Source: Citrobacter amalonaticus
Lineage (GTDB): Bacteria; Pseudomonadota; Gammaproteobacteria; Enterobacterales; Enterobacteriaceae
DNA: 64,000 nt
Assembly: GCA_028994555.1 (NCBI GenBank)
Contig: JARDVN010000001.1
Span: forward strand, 806,001-870,000
Direction: 5' to 3'
Positions 37,383 to 48,382 of this stretch are shown in pieces; positions within the stretch are counted from its first letter, which is position 1, and every line of letters begins with the position of its first letter. The notes under the pieces were generated by a model. That model had not been told where the DNA came from. It did no database searches and saw only the letters and a program-made list of their open reading frames with translations. Made by a program: the position numbers and the translations under genes.

Positions 37383-38261
37383 ATGACCACGTACACCCTG
37401 AAAGATATCACCCGACCTTCCGGCGGTTTCGCCATGCTGGCCGTTGACCAGCGTGAAGCAATGCGCCTGATGTTTGCCGCCGCAGGCACGCCAACGCCGG
37501 TCACCGATCAGCATCTTACGGATTTTAAAGTCAATGCTGCAAAGATCCTCTCACCGTATGCCTCCGCGATCCTGCTTGACCAGCAGTTTTGCTACCGCCA
37601 GGCGGTAGAACAGAACGCAATTGCCAAAAGCTGCGCCATGATTGTCGCCGCCGACGCCTTCATCCCGGGTAATGGCATCCCCGTCGACAGCGTGGTGATT
37701 GATAAAAGCATCAATCCGCAGGCCGTAAAGCAGGATGGCGCGAAAGCCTTAAAGCTACTGGTGCTCTGGCGCAGTGATGAAGACGCGCAGCAACGCCTTG
37801 AAATGGTGAAAGAGTTCAATGCGTTGTGCCATAGCCATGGTCTGTTGAGCATCATCGAACCGGTGGTCCGTCCGCCGCGGCGCGGCGATCAATTCGATCG
37901 CGAGCAGGCGATTATCGACGCCGCCAAAGAGCTGGGTGACAGCGGCGCCGATCTCTACAAGGTCGAAATGCCGCTGCATGGTAAAGGCACGCAGCAAGCC
38001 CTGCTCAGCGCCTCTCAACACCTGAACGAACACATCAATATGCCGTGGGTCATTCTCTCTTCCGGCGTTGACGAAAAGCTGTTTCCACGCGCGGTTAGCG
38101 TCGCAATGAGCGCAGGCGCTTCCGGCTTCCTGGCCGGTCGTGCCGTCTGGTCATCGGTGATTGGCCTGCCGGACAACGAGATGATGCTGCGTGATGTGTC
38201 TGCACCGAAATTGCAACGCTTAGGTGAAATTGTCGACGAAATGATGGCTCGCCGCCGTTAA
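37383..38261 (+). CDS. yihT: 6-deoxy-6-sulfofructose-1-phosphate aldolase
   Basis: Class I (Schiff-base) aldolase that cleaves sulfofructose-1-phosphate to DHAP and 3-sulfolactaldehyde. The 292-residue protein has the E. coli length; the Schiff-base Lys lies in [15 protein letters not shown] and the phosphate site in [14 protein letters not shown]. Intact frame. It begins 21 bases after yihU and leads into yihS. Confidence 0.95.
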   Translation: MTTYTLKDITRPSGGFAMLAVDQREAMRLMFAAAGTPTPVTDQHLTDFKVNAAKILSPYASAILLDQQFCYRQAVEQNAIAKSCAMIVAADAFIPGNGIPVDSVVIDKSINPQAVKQDGAKALKLLVLWRSDEDAQQRLEMVKEFNALCHSHGLLSIIEPVVRPPRRGDQFDREQAIIDAAKELGDSGADLYKVEMPLHGKGTQQALLSASQHLNEHINMPWVILSSGVDEKLFPRAVSVAMSAGASGFLAGRAVWSSVIGLPDNEMMLRDVSAPKLQRLGEIVDEMMARRR

Positions 38262-38276
38262 TACGAGGATCAAAGC

Positions 38277-39518
38277 ATGAAATGGTTTAACACGTTGAGC
38301 CACAGCCGCTGGCTGGAACAAGAAACCGATCGCATCTTCAATTTTGGTAAGAACGCGGTGGTGCCGACCGGATTCGGCTGGCTGGGTAATAAAGGACAGA
38401 TCAAAGAAGAGATGGGCACGCACCTGTGGATCACCGCCCGCATGCTGCACGTCTATTCCGTCGCCGCAGCGATGGGCAGACCGGGCGCTTACAGCCTGGT
38501 CGATCACGGTATTAAGGCCATGAACGGCGCGCTGCGGGATAAAAAATACGGTGGCTGGTACGCCTGCGTGAATGACGAAGGCGTGGTGGATGCCTCCAAA
38601 CAGGGATACCAACACTTTTTTGCGCTGTTGGGCGCTGCCAGCGCGGTCACCACCGGACACCCTGAGGCCAGGAAACTGCTCGATTACACCATTGAAGTCA
38701 TTGAGAAATACTTCTGGAGTGAAGAAGAGCAAATGTGTCTGGAATCCTGGGATGAAGCGTTTAGCAAAACCGAAGACTATCGCGGCGGCAATGCCAATAT
38801 GCACGCCGTTGAAGCCTTCCTGATTGTTTACGACGTCACCCATGACAAAAAATGGCTCGATCGCGCGATCCGTATCGCTTCGGTCATCATTCACGATGTC
38901 GCCCGTAAAGGGGAATACCGGGTCAATGAGCACTTCGACGTGCACTGGAACCCGGTGCGCGACTACAACAAAGACAACCCCGCCCACCGTTTCCGCGCCT
39001 ATGGCGGCACGCCTGGCCACTGGATTGAGTGGGGCCGCCTGATGCTGCATATCCACGCCGCGTTAGAAGCGAGATGTGAACAGCCACCCGCCTGGCTACT
39101 GGAAGACGCAAAAGGACTTTTCCACGCCACCATTCGTGATGCCTGGGCGCCCGATGGCGCTGACGGCATCGTGTACACCGTTGACTGGGATGGCAAACCC
39201 ATTGTTCGGGAGCGGGTGCGCTGGCCGATTGTGGAAGCGATGGGTACCGCCTATGCGCTGTATACGGTCACGGGCGATCTCCAGTACGAAACCTGGTATC
39301 AGACCTGGTGGGAATACTGCATTAAGTACCTGATGGATTACGAAAATGGTTCATGGTGGCAGGAGCTGGACACCGAAAACAAGGTGACCACCAAAGTCTG
39401 GGACGGTAAGCAGGATATTTACCATCTGCTGCACTGCCTGGTTATCCCACGTTTACCGCTGGCACCGGGCCTTGCTCCTGCGGTTGCTGCCGGTCTTCTG
39501 GATATCAACGCCAGATAA
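38277..39518 (+). CDS. yihS: Sulfoquinovose isomerase
   Basis: N-acyl-glucosamine-2-epimerase-fold enzyme (alpha6/alpha6 barrel) converting sulfoquinovose to sulfofructose and sulforhamnose. It has 413 residues as in E. coli. Typical segments are [37 protein letters not shown] with a catalytic His, and [15 protein letters not shown] near the end. Intact frame. It starts 15 bases after yihT. Confidence 0.95.
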   Translation: MKWFNTLSHSRWLEQETDRIFNFGKNAVVPTGFGWLGNKGQIKEEMGTHLWITARMLHVYSVAAAMGRPGAYSLVDHGIKAMNGALRDKKYGGWYACVNDEGVVDASKQGYQHFFALLGAASAVTTGHPEARKLLDYTIEVIEKYFWSEEEQMCLESWDEAFSKTEDYRGGNANMHAVEAFLIVYDVTHDKKWLDRAIRIASVIIHDVARKGEYRVNEHFDVHWNPVRDYNKDNPAHRFRAYGGTPGHWIEWGRLMLHIHAALEARCEQPPAWLLEDAKGLFHATIRDAWAPDGADGIVYTVDWDGKPIVRERVRWPIVEAMGTAYALYTVTGDLQYETWYQTWWEYCIKYLMDYENGSWWQELDTENKVTTKVWDGKQDIYHLLHCLVIPRLPLAPGLAPAVAAGLLDINAR

Positions 39519-39536
39519 GCAACGAGGATAGCAGCC

Positions 39537-40379
39537 ATGCATAGCGGTGGAAAAACGCTTCATCTTCAGGCCGGGCACTACTGCGCGAAAATTGTCACAG
39601 TTGGCGCCGGATTAGCAGAACTGACGCACCGTGGGCGTCACATTGTTATTCCCCATAAGCCGGAAGAGATACCGTTGGCGCATTTGGGAAAAGTGCTAAT
39701 ACCCTGGCCAAATCGCGTGGCAAAAGGCTGCTATCAACATAACGGCAAGCGCTTCCAGCTTGCCATTAACGACCCGGTTACGCATAGCGCTATTCATGGA
39801 TTACTGGCCTGGCGGGACTGGCAGATTAATCAGCAGTCTAAAACGGAAGTGTCACTGACGATTTTTTTGCCGCCTTCTTATGGTTATCCCTTTGCGCTGG
39901 TTTCAGAGGTGACTTATCGACTGGAGGAAACACACGGGCTGCATGTCTTTATTCGTACGCAGAATCTGAGTGACGAAATCGCACCGTATGGTGCCGGAGC
40001 CCATCCCTATTTGACCTGCAATCTGCACCCCATTGATGGTTGTGAATTGACGCTTCCTGCGAGTGAAGAAACATGTAGTGAACGGGATTTCACAACGTCG
40101 CGACGCATTGCTGGAACCTCTATCGATCATACATTCAGGGCTTTGACACCTGAGGCTGAGTGGGAAGTCAGGTTGACCTGCGCATCACAAAACATAACGA
40201 CTTTTTTACGCAGCCATCAACCCTGGCTGCAGGTATATACCGGCGAGAAATTAGCAAGGCGCGGTCTTGCAGTGGAACCGATGACCTGCCCACCCGATGC
40301 CTTTAACTCCGGAACAGGCCTGATTTATCTCGCGCCTGGAGAAACACATCAGATGCATTTTCTCATCGGCAGCGAATAA
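39537..40379 (+). CDS. yihR: Aldose 1-epimerase family protein, sulfoquinovose mutarotase
   Basis: Galactose-mutarotase fold protein, predicted to interconvert sulfoquinovose anomers. Conserved motifs: LIPWPNRVAKGCY, THSAIHGLLAWRDW (His), YGAGAHPYLTC (His) and EPMTCPPDAFN (Glu). At 280 residues it is shorter than E. coli YihR (308, from memory) and diverges from it more than its neighbours do. The start at 39537 follows a GAGG site by about ten bases. The frame is clean, including T7 and T6 runs. Confidence 0.88.
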   Translation: MHSGGKTLHLQAGHYCAKIVTVGAGLAELTHRGRHIVIPHKPEEIPLAHLGKVLIPWPNRVAKGCYQHNGKRFQLAINDPVTHSAIHGLLAWRDWQINQQSKTEVSLTIFLPPSYGYPFALVSEVTYRLEETHGLHVFIRTQNLSDEIAPYGAGAHPYLTCNLHPIDGCELTLPASEETCSERDFTTSRRIAGTSIDHTFRALTPEAEWEVRLTCASQNITTFLRSHQPWLQVYTGEKLARRGLAVEPMTCPPDAFNSGTGLIYLAPGETHQMHFLIGSE

Positions 40380-40425
40380 AAGATTTCCGACAAATTACCG
40401 AATTACCCTATTTATTACGGAGACG

Positions 40426-42465
40426 ATGATGAATTCGTTACAACAACGGACAACCCCATTAGAGCTGACGACGTTACAGAATGGATTTACGCTAACGTAC
40501 CACCAGCGATTAATTTTACGTCACAGCGAAGAAGCTCCCTGTCTGTGGGTTGGTGCGGGCATCGCCGATATCGACATGTTTCGTGGCAACTTCAGCATTA
40601 AAGACAAACTTAACGAGAAAATTGCCCTGACCGATGCCACGGTCAGTGAGTCAGCCGACGGCTGGCGTATTCGCTTTAGTCGTGGTGATGCCGTCAATGC
40701 GACGCTACGCATCTCCACCGATGAAGCGGGTCGTTTGCAACTGGATCTGCACAATGATGATCCCGACCATAACCGTATCTGGCTGCGGCTGGCGGCTAAC
40801 CCGGATGACCATATCTACGGTTGCGGCGAGCAGTTCTCCTACTTCGACTTACGCGGCAAACCGTTTCCACTGTGGACCAGCGAACAGGGTGTGGGCCGCA
40901 ATAAGAGCAGCTACGTCACCTGGCAGGCCGACTGCAAAGAAAACGCGGGAGGCGACTATTACTGGACTTTCTTCCCACAACCCACCTTTGTCAGTACGCA
41001 GAAGTATTACTGCCATGTTGATAACAGTTGCTACATGAATTTTGACTTCAGCGCACCGGATTATCACGAGCTGGCACTGTGGGAGGAAAAAACCACCCTG
41101 CGTTTTGAATGCGCCGACACCTATATCACTTTGCTGGAAAAGCTGACCGCGCTGCTGGGCCGCCAGCCAGAATTACCTGACTGGATTTATGATGGCGTCA
41201 CGCTGGGTATCCAGGGCGGCACCGAGGTGTGCCAGAAGAAACTGGATACGATGCGCCGTGCTGGCGTGAAGGTAAACGGCATCTGGGCGCAGGACTGGTC
41301 CGGGATCCGCATGACGTCATTCGGTAAGCGCGTGATGTGGAACTGGAAGTGGAACAGCGACAACTATCCCCAACTGGACAGCCGTATCAAACAGTGGAAC
41401 GCCGAAGGCGTGAAATTCCTTTCCTATATCAACCCGTATGTCGCCAGCGATAAAGACCTGTGCGCCGAAGCAGCAAAGCACGGTTATCTGGCAAAAGATG
41501 CGTCCGGTAATGATTATCTGGTTGAATTTGGTGAGTTTTACGGCGGCGTGGTTGATTTGACCAACCCGGCGGCCTACGACTGGTTCAAAGACGTCATCAA
41601 GAAAAACATGATCGCACTCGGCTGCAGCGGCTGGATGGCGGACTTTGGCGAATACCTGCCGACCGACACGGTTCTGCATAACGGCGTCAGCGCAGAGATC
41701 ATGCATAACGCCTGGCCTGCGCTGTGGGCAAAATGTAACTACGAGGCATTACAGGAAACCGGCAAACTCGGCGAGATCCTGTTCTTTATGCGTGCGGGTT
41801 ATACCGGCAGTCAGAAATACTCGACCATGATGTGGGCAGGCGATCAGAACGTAGACTGGAGTCTGGACGATGGGCTCGCCTCGGTTATTCCTGCTGCCCT
41901 GTCGCTGGCCATGAGTGGTCACGGCCTGCACCACAGTGATATTGGCGGCTATACCACCCTGTTTGAGATGAAGCGCAGCAAAGAGCTGCTGCTGCGCTGG
42001 TGTGATTTCAATGCCTTCACGCCCATGATGCGTACCCACGAAGGCAACCGTCCCGGTGATAACTGGCAGTTTGACAGCGATGCGGAAACCATTGCCCATT
42101 TCGCCAGAATGACGACCGTGTTTACGACGTTGAAGCCGTACCTCAAGCAAGCCGTCGCGCAAAATGCCGCAACCGGCTTGCCAGTCATGCGTCCGCTATT
42201 CCTGCATTACGAAAACGATGCGCGCACTTACACCCTGAAGTACCAGTACCTGCTGGGGCAAGACCTGTTGGTCGCCCCGGTATATGAGCAAGGCCGTAGC
42301 GACTGGACACTGTATCTGCCGGAGGATCATTGGGTGAACCTCTGGACAGGTGAAACGCACAACGGCGGCGAAATCACCCTGGATGCGCCGCTGGGCAAAC
42401 CGCCGGTCTTTTATCGTGCGAAAAGTGAATGGGCGTCGCTGTTTGCGTCTTTACGCCACATCTAA
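40426..42465 (+). CDS. yihQ: Sulfoquinovosidase
   Basis: GH31 glycoside hydrolase releasing sulfoquinovose from glycerol glycosides. The nucleophile Asp is in GWMADFGEYLPTD and the acid/base Asp in MMWAGDQNVDW. The sulfonate-binding region IWAQDWSGIRMTSFGKR with Arg and Trp is conserved, which separates it from alpha-glucosidases. 679 residues, one more than E. coli; ATG 40426 or 40429 could be used. Intact frame. It is cytoplasmic (no signal peptide), so substrate enters through YihO or YihP. Confidence 0.95.
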   Translation: MMNSLQQRTTPLELTTLQNGFTLTYHQRLILRHSEEAPCLWVGAGIADIDMFRGNFSIKDKLNEKIALTDATVSESADGWRIRFSRGDAVNATLRISTDEAGRLQLDLHNDDPDHNRIWLRLAANPDDHIYGCGEQFSYFDLRGKPFPLWTSEQGVGRNKSSYVTWQADCKENAGGDYYWTFFPQPTFVSTQKYYCHVDNSCYMNFDFSAPDYHELALWEEKTTLRFECADTYITLLEKLTALLGRQPELPDWIYDGVTLGIQGGTEVCQKKLDTMRRAGVKVNGIWAQDWSGIRMTSFGKRVMWNWKWNSDNYPQLDSRIKQWNAEGVKFLSYINPYVASDKDLCAEAAKHGYLAKDASGNDYLVEFGEFYGGVVDLTNPAAYDWFKDVIKKNMIALGCSGWMADFGEYLPTDTVLHNGVSAEIMHNAWPALWAKCNYEALQETGKLGEILFFMRAGYTGSQKYSTMMWAGDQNVDWSLDDGLASVIPAALSLAMSGHGLHHSDIGGYTTLFEMKRSKELLLRWCDFNAFTPMMRTHEGNRPGDNWQFDSDAETIAHFARMTTVFTTLKPYLKQAVAQNAATGLPVMRPLFLHYENDARTYTLKYQYLLGQDLLVAPVYEQGRSDWTLYLPEDHWVNLWTGETHNGGEITLDAPLGKPPVFYRAKSEWASLFASLRHI

Positions 42466-42472
42466 TAAGGCT

Positions 42473-42494
42473 CGCCCATGGGGAAACTCATGGG
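42473..42494 (+). other. Hairpin in the yihQ-yihP gap
   Basis: GCCCATG and CATGGGC form a perfect inverted repeat eight bases after the yihQ stop, with no U tract. It may stabilise the upstream mRNA; an AACGCCC/GGGGCGTT hairpin at about 43909-43926 plays the same position between yihP and yihO. Confidence 0.45.
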
Positions 42495-42510
42495 CAAATG
42501 AGGGATAATC

Positions 42511-43894
42511 ATGAGTCAAAACATAACCAACCCGGCAACGTTACGCTTGCCTTTTAAGGAAAAAATCGCTTACGGCATAGGTGATTTAGGCTCCAATATT
42601 CTTCTGGATATCGGTACGCTCTATTTATTGAAGTTTTATACCGATGTTCTCGGTTTACCGGGCACCTATGGCGGTATCATTTTCCTTATTGCCAAGTTTT
42701 TTTACCGCGTTTACCGATATGGGAACCGGTATTATGCTCGATTCGCGGCGTAAAATTGGTCCAAAAGGTAAATTTCGGCCTTTTGTGATGTACGCGGCGT
42801 TTCCGGTAACTCTGCTGGCTATCGCTAACTTTGTCGGTACGCCCTTTGAAATCACCGGAAAAACGGTCATGGCGACCGTCCTGTTCATGCTTTACGGATT
42901 GTTCTTCAGCATGATGAACTGTTCCTATGGCGCAATGGTGCCCGCCATCACCAAAAACCCGGACGAACGCGCCTCGCTCGCCGCCTGGCGACAGGGCGGC
43001 GCGACGCTTGGCCTGCTGCTGTGCACTGTCGGTTTTGTGCCGGTCATGAACCTGATCGAAGGCAATTCGCAACTGGGGTATATCTTCGCCGCGACGCTAT
43101 TCTCGCTGTTTGGGCTGTTCTTTATGTGGTGCTGCTATGCCGGGGTAAAAGAGCGCTATGTCGAAGTGAAACCTGTCGACGCGGCGCAAAAGCCGGGATT
43201 ATTGCAGTCCTTTCGCGCCATCGCCGGTAACCGTCCGCTATTCATTCTGTGTATTGCCAATCTCTGCACGCTCGGCGCATTTAACGTCAAGCTGGCGATC
43301 CAGGTTTATTACACCCAGTACGTACTGAACGATCCGATTTTGCTGTCATGGATGGGCTTTTTCAGCATGGGCTGCATCTTCATCGGCGTCTTTTTAATGC
43401 CGGGGATGGTGCGTCGATTTGGCAAGAAAAAGGTCTATATCGGTGGCCTGCTGATCTGGGTTGCAGGCGATCTGCTCAACTACCTCTTCGGCGGAGGCTC
43501 GGTCAGTTTTGTCGCATTCTCCTGTCTGGCATTCTTCGGTTCCGCGTTTGTAAACAGCCTGAACTGGGCGCTGGTTTCCGACACGGTGGAATACGGCGAA
43601 TGGCGAACCGGCGTGCGTTCTGAAGGGACGGTCTACACCGGTTTTACGTTCTTCCGTAAGGTTTCACAAGCGCTGGCCGGCTTCTTCCCGGGATGGATGC
43701 TGACCCAAATCGGCTATGTGCCTAACGTGGTGCAATCGGCGGGAACGGTCGAGGGGTTGCGGCAGCTGATCTTTATCTATCCCTGTGCGCTGGCGGTCGT
43801 CACCATCATTGCAATGGGCTGTTTCTACAATCTCAACGAAAAAATGTATATCCGTATCGTTGGCGAAATCGAAGCCCGTAAGCAAACGACTTAA
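42511..43894 (+). CDS. yihP: GPH-family sulfonate transporter (frame broken once)
   Basis: Twelve-helix sugar:cation symporter of the glycoside-pentoside-hexuronide family, proposed to move sulfoquinovose, its glycosides or the end product DHPS. The N-terminus IAYGIGDLGSN is the family signature, and LAAWRQGGATLGLLLCT is conserved with YihO. An insertion in the T7 run at 42697-42703 breaks it; correction restores LIAKFFTAFTDMGTGIMLD and 460 residues. It is paralogous to yihO, which follows. Confidence 0.93.
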
Positions 43895-43938
43895 AACAAT
43901 AATATCCAACGCCCTACGGGGCGTTATGGGAGGCGATT

Positions 43939-45361
43939 ATGTCTGACCATGATCCGCTAACGCTGAAACTGAGCCTGCGTGAGAAGTGCGCCTACGGCAT
44001 AGGTGATTTTGGCTCAAACCTGATGCTGTGTATCGGGACGCTGTATCTGCTTAAGTTTTATACCGATGTACTGGGGATGCCTGCGTATTACGGCGGTATA
44101 ATCTTCCTGGTGGCGAAGTTCTTTACTGCCTTTACCGATATATTAACCGGTGTATTGCTGGATTCACGCCGTAATATTGGTGTAATAGGTAAATTCCGCC
44201 CCTTCATACTTTATGCCTCTTTTCCCGTTGCGCTGGTTGCCAGCGCGCAGTTCTTTGCCACGGACTTTACCTTAACGGTGAAGACGACGCTGGCCACCCT
44301 CCTGTTTATGCTGTTTGGTTTGTTTTATAGCCTTATGAACTGCTCTTATGGCGCCATGGTGCCTGCTATCACCAAAAACCCGCACGAACGCGCCCAGCTT
44401 GCCGCCTGGCGTCAGGGCGGCGCAACCATTGGACTGCTGCTGTGTACCGTAGGCTTTATGCCGATTCAGGCGTTGTTTACCCGTTCGCCGTCGCTGGGCT
44501 ATTTGATTGCCGCGCTGATTTTCTCCGTGTGCGGGCTATTCAGTATGTGGTGGTGTTTCCGTGGCGTTAAGGAACGTTACATCGAAATCGTGCCAGATCA
44601 CCATAAGCCCAGCATTCTAAAGTCGTTCTGCGCGATTTTCCGCAACCCTCCTCTGTTAGTGCTGTGTATTGCCAATCTATGTACGCTGGCAGCGTTCAAC
44701 ATCAAACTGGCGATCCAGGTCTATTACACACAGTACGTTCTGAACGATATCCATTTACTCTCATGGATGGGTTTTTTCAGCATGGGGTGCATTCTGGTAG
44801 GTGTACTGCTAGTTCCCATGACCGTAAAGCGTTTCGGTAAAAAACAGGTTTATCTCGGAGGGCTAACGCTCTGGGCAGTCGGGGATATCCTGAATTTCTT
44901 TTGGGGCGGAACCTCCTTTTTTATTCGTCACCTTCTCCTGTGTAGCCTTTTTCGGTACAGCTTTCGTGAACAGCCTGAACTGGGCGCTGGTGCCGGATAC
45001 CGTGGATTACGGCGAATGGAAAACGGGGATTCGCGCAGAAGGTTCCGTCTATACCGGATATACCTTTTCCCGCAAGATTTCCGCTGCGCTGGCGGGATTC
45101 CTGCCCGGAATGATGTTGACCCAGATTGGTTATATCCCAAACATCGCGCAAAGCGACGCAACCTTACTGGGATTACGCCAGTTAATTTTTCTTTGGCCCT
45201 GTGGTCTGGCGATTATTGCTGCACTGACCATGGGTTTCTTTTATAAGCTCAACGAAGCGCGTTTCGCTTTTATTATCGAGGAAATAAATCAACGAAAAAA
45301 GAGCACCATTCGTTCTGACGTAAACAATAACAATAAAAACATCGCTACTGTAAATCTTTAA
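43939..45361 (+). CDS. yihO: GPH-family sulfoquinovose importer (frame broken once)
   Basis: Second GPH-family permease, in E. coli the proposed sulfoquinovose importer. It has CAYGIGDFGSNLMLC and LAAWRQGGATIGLLLCT, with strong similarity to the adjacent YihP across the whole length, so the pair arose by tandem duplication. An insertion in the T6 run 44917-44922 breaks it; correction restores GGTSFLFVTFSCVAFFGTAF and about 473 residues. The last residues (SDVNNNNKNIATVNL) are hydrophilic and poorly conserved. Confidence 0.93.
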
Positions 45362-45428
45362 ACAAATCTTGCCGCTATTTCCATCCTGATGGATGGCGGC
45401 TTCCCTACGCTTAAAAAATGGATTTATG

Positions 45429-46121
45429 ATGAAAACATTACACACTCTCATTCTGTTATCTTCAGTGATATCCACCTCTGTGTTTGCTGGCGCTTATGTC
45501 GAAAATCGGGAGGCCTATAATCTGGCATCCGATCAACAAGAGATCATGCTGCGCGTTGGCTATAACTTCGATATGGGTGCGGGCATCATGCTCACCAACA
45601 CCTATACGCTCCAGCGTGAAGACGAGTTAAAACACGGCTATAACGAGATCGAGGGCTGGTATCCGCTCTTCAAACCCACGGATAAATTAACGATCCAACC
45701 TGGCGGGTTGATTACCGACAAGAGTATTGGCTCCAGCGGCGCGGTGTATCTGGACGTGAATTACAAGTTTACACCGTGGTTTAACCTGACAGTGCGTAAC
45801 CGCTACAACCATAATAATTACAGCTCTGTCGATTTAAACGGCGATCGGGATAATAACGATACCTATGAGATCGGCAACTACTGGAACTTTATTATTACCG
45901 ATAAATTCTCGTATACCTTTGAACCCCACTATTTTATGCGGGTGAATGATTTTAATAGCAGCAATGGCAAGGATCATCACTGGGAAATTACGAATACCTT
46001 CCGTTATCGGATCAACCAGAACTGGCTGCCCTACTTTGAACTGCGCTGGCTGGATCGTAACGTTGAACCCTATCACCGCGAGCAAAACCAGATTCGCGTT
46101 GGGGTAAAATATTTCTTTTAA
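45429..46121 (+). CDS. ompL: Outer-membrane porin OmpL
   Basis: KdgM-family monomeric porin of 230 residues, as in E. coli. Signal peptide MKTLHTLILLSSVISTSVFA, cut before GAYVENREAY; the barrel ends NQIRVGVKYFF with a C-terminal Phe. Position at the end of the yih cluster suggests it admits sulfoquinovose or its glycosides across the outer membrane. ATG 45426 is a possible one-codon-longer start. Confidence 0.93.
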   Translation: MKTLHTLILLSSVISTSVFAGAYVENREAYNLASDQQEIMLRVGYNFDMGAGIMLTNTYTLQREDELKHGYNEIEGWYPLFKPTDKLTIQPGGLITDKSIGSSGAVYLDVNYKFTPWFNLTVRNRYNHNNYSSVDLNGDRDNNDTYEIGNYWNFIITDKFSYTFEPHYFMRVNDFNSSNGKDHHWEITNTFRYRINQNWLPYFELRWLDRNVEPYHREQNQIRVGVKYFF

Positions 46122-46135
46122 CCGTGTAGAAAAAG

Positions 46136-46162
46136 AAAAGCCGCTGAAATCAGCGGCTTTTT
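46136..46162. terminator. Bidirectional terminator between ompL and typA
   Basis: AAAAGCCGCTG-AAAT-CAGCGGCTTTTT. The stem has A-rich and T-rich arms on either side, so it serves ompL (plus) and typA (minus). Confidence 0.88.
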
Positions 46163-46179
46163 CGTCACAAGATGATGAA

Positions 46180-48005
46180 TTAATCTTCTTTCGGACCACG
46201 GTTCGCGCGGCGGCGATCGTTTTCCGTCAGGTGACGTTTACGAATACGGATAGACTGCGGCGTCACTTCTACCAGTTCGTCGTCATCGATGAACTCCAGT
46301 GCTTGTTCCAGAGTCATCTTAACCGGCGGAACCAGAACCGTGGCTTCGTCGGTACCGGAAGCACGCATGTTGGTCAGTTTTTTTACCGGTCAGGCAGTTT
46401 ACGGTCAGGTCGTTAGAACGGCTGTGAATACCGATGATCTGGCCTTCGTACACTTCCGCACCGTGACCGAGGAACAGCTTACCGCGGTCCTGCAGGCTGA
46501 ACAGTGCAAACGCAACCGCTTTACCCTGACCGTTAGAGATCAGTACGCCGTTCTGGCGCTGACCCACTTCACCCGGACGTACGTCGTCGTAGTGGCTGAA
46601 GGTGGAGTACAGCAGACCGGTACCAGAGGTCATGGTCATGAATTCTGAACGGAAACCGATAAGCCCACGGCTTGGGATCACGTAGTCGAGACGTACGCGG
46701 CCTTTGCCATCTGGATTCATGTTTTTCAGGTCGCCTTTACGCTCGCCCAGTGCCTGCATCACAGAACCCTGGTGCTGCTCTTCGACGTCCAGCGTCACGT
46801 TCTCGAACGGCTCTTGTTTACGGCCATCGATTTCGCGGAAGATAACTTTCGGACGGGAAACCGCCATCTCGAAACCTTCACGACGCATGTTTTCGATCAG
46901 AACTGACAGGTGCAGCTCACCACGACCAGAAACGCGGAACGCGTCCGCATCTTCAGTTTCTTCAACGCGCAGCGCAACGTTGTGCACCAGCTCTTTGTTC
47001 AGGCGGTCAAGGATCTGACGAGAGGTAACGTATTTACCTTCTTTGCCACAGAACGGAGAGGTGTTGACGTTGAAGAACATCGTTACCGTCGGTTCATCAA
47101 CAGACAGTGCCGGCAGAGCTTCCACATTCTGCGGATCGCAGATGGTGTCAGAGATGTTCAGCTCGCCCAGACCGGTGATCGCGATGATGTCGCCCGCTTC
47201 AGCCAGATCGCTATCGATACGCTCCAGGCCCAGGTGAGTCAGCACTTTACCGACTTTCCCGTTACGGGTTTTGCCTTCGCTGTCCACGATAGTGATCTGC
47301 TGGTTCGGCTTCACTTTACCGCGTTTGATGCGGCCGATACCGATGACGCCAACGTAGTTGTTGTAGTCCAGCTGAGAGATCTGCATCTGGAACGGGCCGT
47401 CAAGGTCAACGTCCGGCGCAGGGACGTGGTCGACAATCGCCTGATACAGCGGGGTCATGTCTTCCGCCATATCTTCATGATCCAGACCGGCAATACCGTT
47501 CAGCGCAGAAGCGTAGATAATCGGGAAGTCCAGCTGTTCGTCAGTCGCGTCGAGGTTTACGAACAGGTCGAATACCTGATCGACAACCCAGTCCGGACGC
47601 GCGCCAGGACGGTCAACTTTGTTGATGACCACAATAGGCTTCAGGCCATGTGCAAAGGCTTTTTTTGGTCACGAAGCGCGTCTGCGGCATCGGGCCGTCA
47701 AATGCGTCAACCACCAGCAGCACAGAGTCAACCATGGACATGACACGCTCAACTTCACCACCGAAGTCTGCGTGCCCAGGGGTATCAACGATGTTGATAC
47801 GGTAATCATTCCATTTGATAGCGGTGTTTTTTGCGAGGATGGTAATCCCACGCTCTTTCTCCAAATCGTTGGAGTCCATCACACGCTCTTGAGTTTCGGC
47901 ACGAGAGTCGAACGTACCGGATTGCTGCAGCAGCTTATCAACCAGGGTAGTTTTACCATGGTCAACGTGCGCGATGATGGCGATATTACGCAAATTTTCG
48001 ATCAC
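46180..48005 (-). CDS. typA: Ribosome-associated GTPase TypA/BipA (frame broken twice)
   Basis: Translational GTPase that helps 50S assembly at low temperature and stress adaptation. The G domain starts [17 protein letters not shown], with [10 protein letters not shown] and [12 protein letters not shown]. Insertions in the T7 runs 47660-47666 and 46378-46384 split it into three; corrections restore [20 protein letters not shown] and [17 protein letters not shown], for 607 residues as in E. coli. The start is GTG 48005. In E. coli the gene is adjacent to and divergent from glnA, as here. Confidence 0.96.
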
Positions 48006-48157
48006 AACTTTGCCTCAGGCATTAGAAATAGCGCGTTATTGTACACGGATTAATCGCACTACAAAACAGGATCACAAACATCCTCCGCAAACAAGTATTG
48101 CAGAGTTTCTTTGTGATCGCTTTCACGGAGCGTTAAAAGGGTTATGCACAGTCCATT

Positions 48158-48244
48158 GCACCAATATGGTGCTTAATGTTCACATTAAAGCACTATACTG
48201 GTGCAACATACACAACATGGTGCAACCCTTTTGCACGATGGTGC
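48158..48244 (+). promoter_or_regulatory. NtrC enhancer sites upstream of glnA
   Basis: Palindromes of the NtrC type: GCACCAATATGGTGC at 48158-48172 and GCACTATACTGGTGC at 48190-48204. Weaker ones are near 48211-48224 (ACAACATGGTGC) and 48231-48244 (TTGCACGATGGTGCG). This matches the array of strong and weak sites at E. coli glnA. Confidence 0.9.
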
Positions 48245-48277
48245 GCATGATAACGCCTTTTAGGGGCAATTTAAAAG

Positions 48278-48294
48278 TTGGCACAGATTTCGCT
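48278..48294 (+). promoter_or_regulatory. Sigma-54 promoter glnAp2
   Basis: TTGGCAC-N3-TTTCGCT matches the -24/-12 consensus and the E. coli glnAp2 promoter, about 90 bases before the glnA start and downstream of the NtrC sites. Confidence 0.9.
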
Positions 48295-48382
48295 TTATCT
48301 TTTTTTACGGCGACACGGCCAATGATTAAAGAATTGAACACCTCGTTACCACGACGACTATGACCAATCTGGAGAGTTAAGT

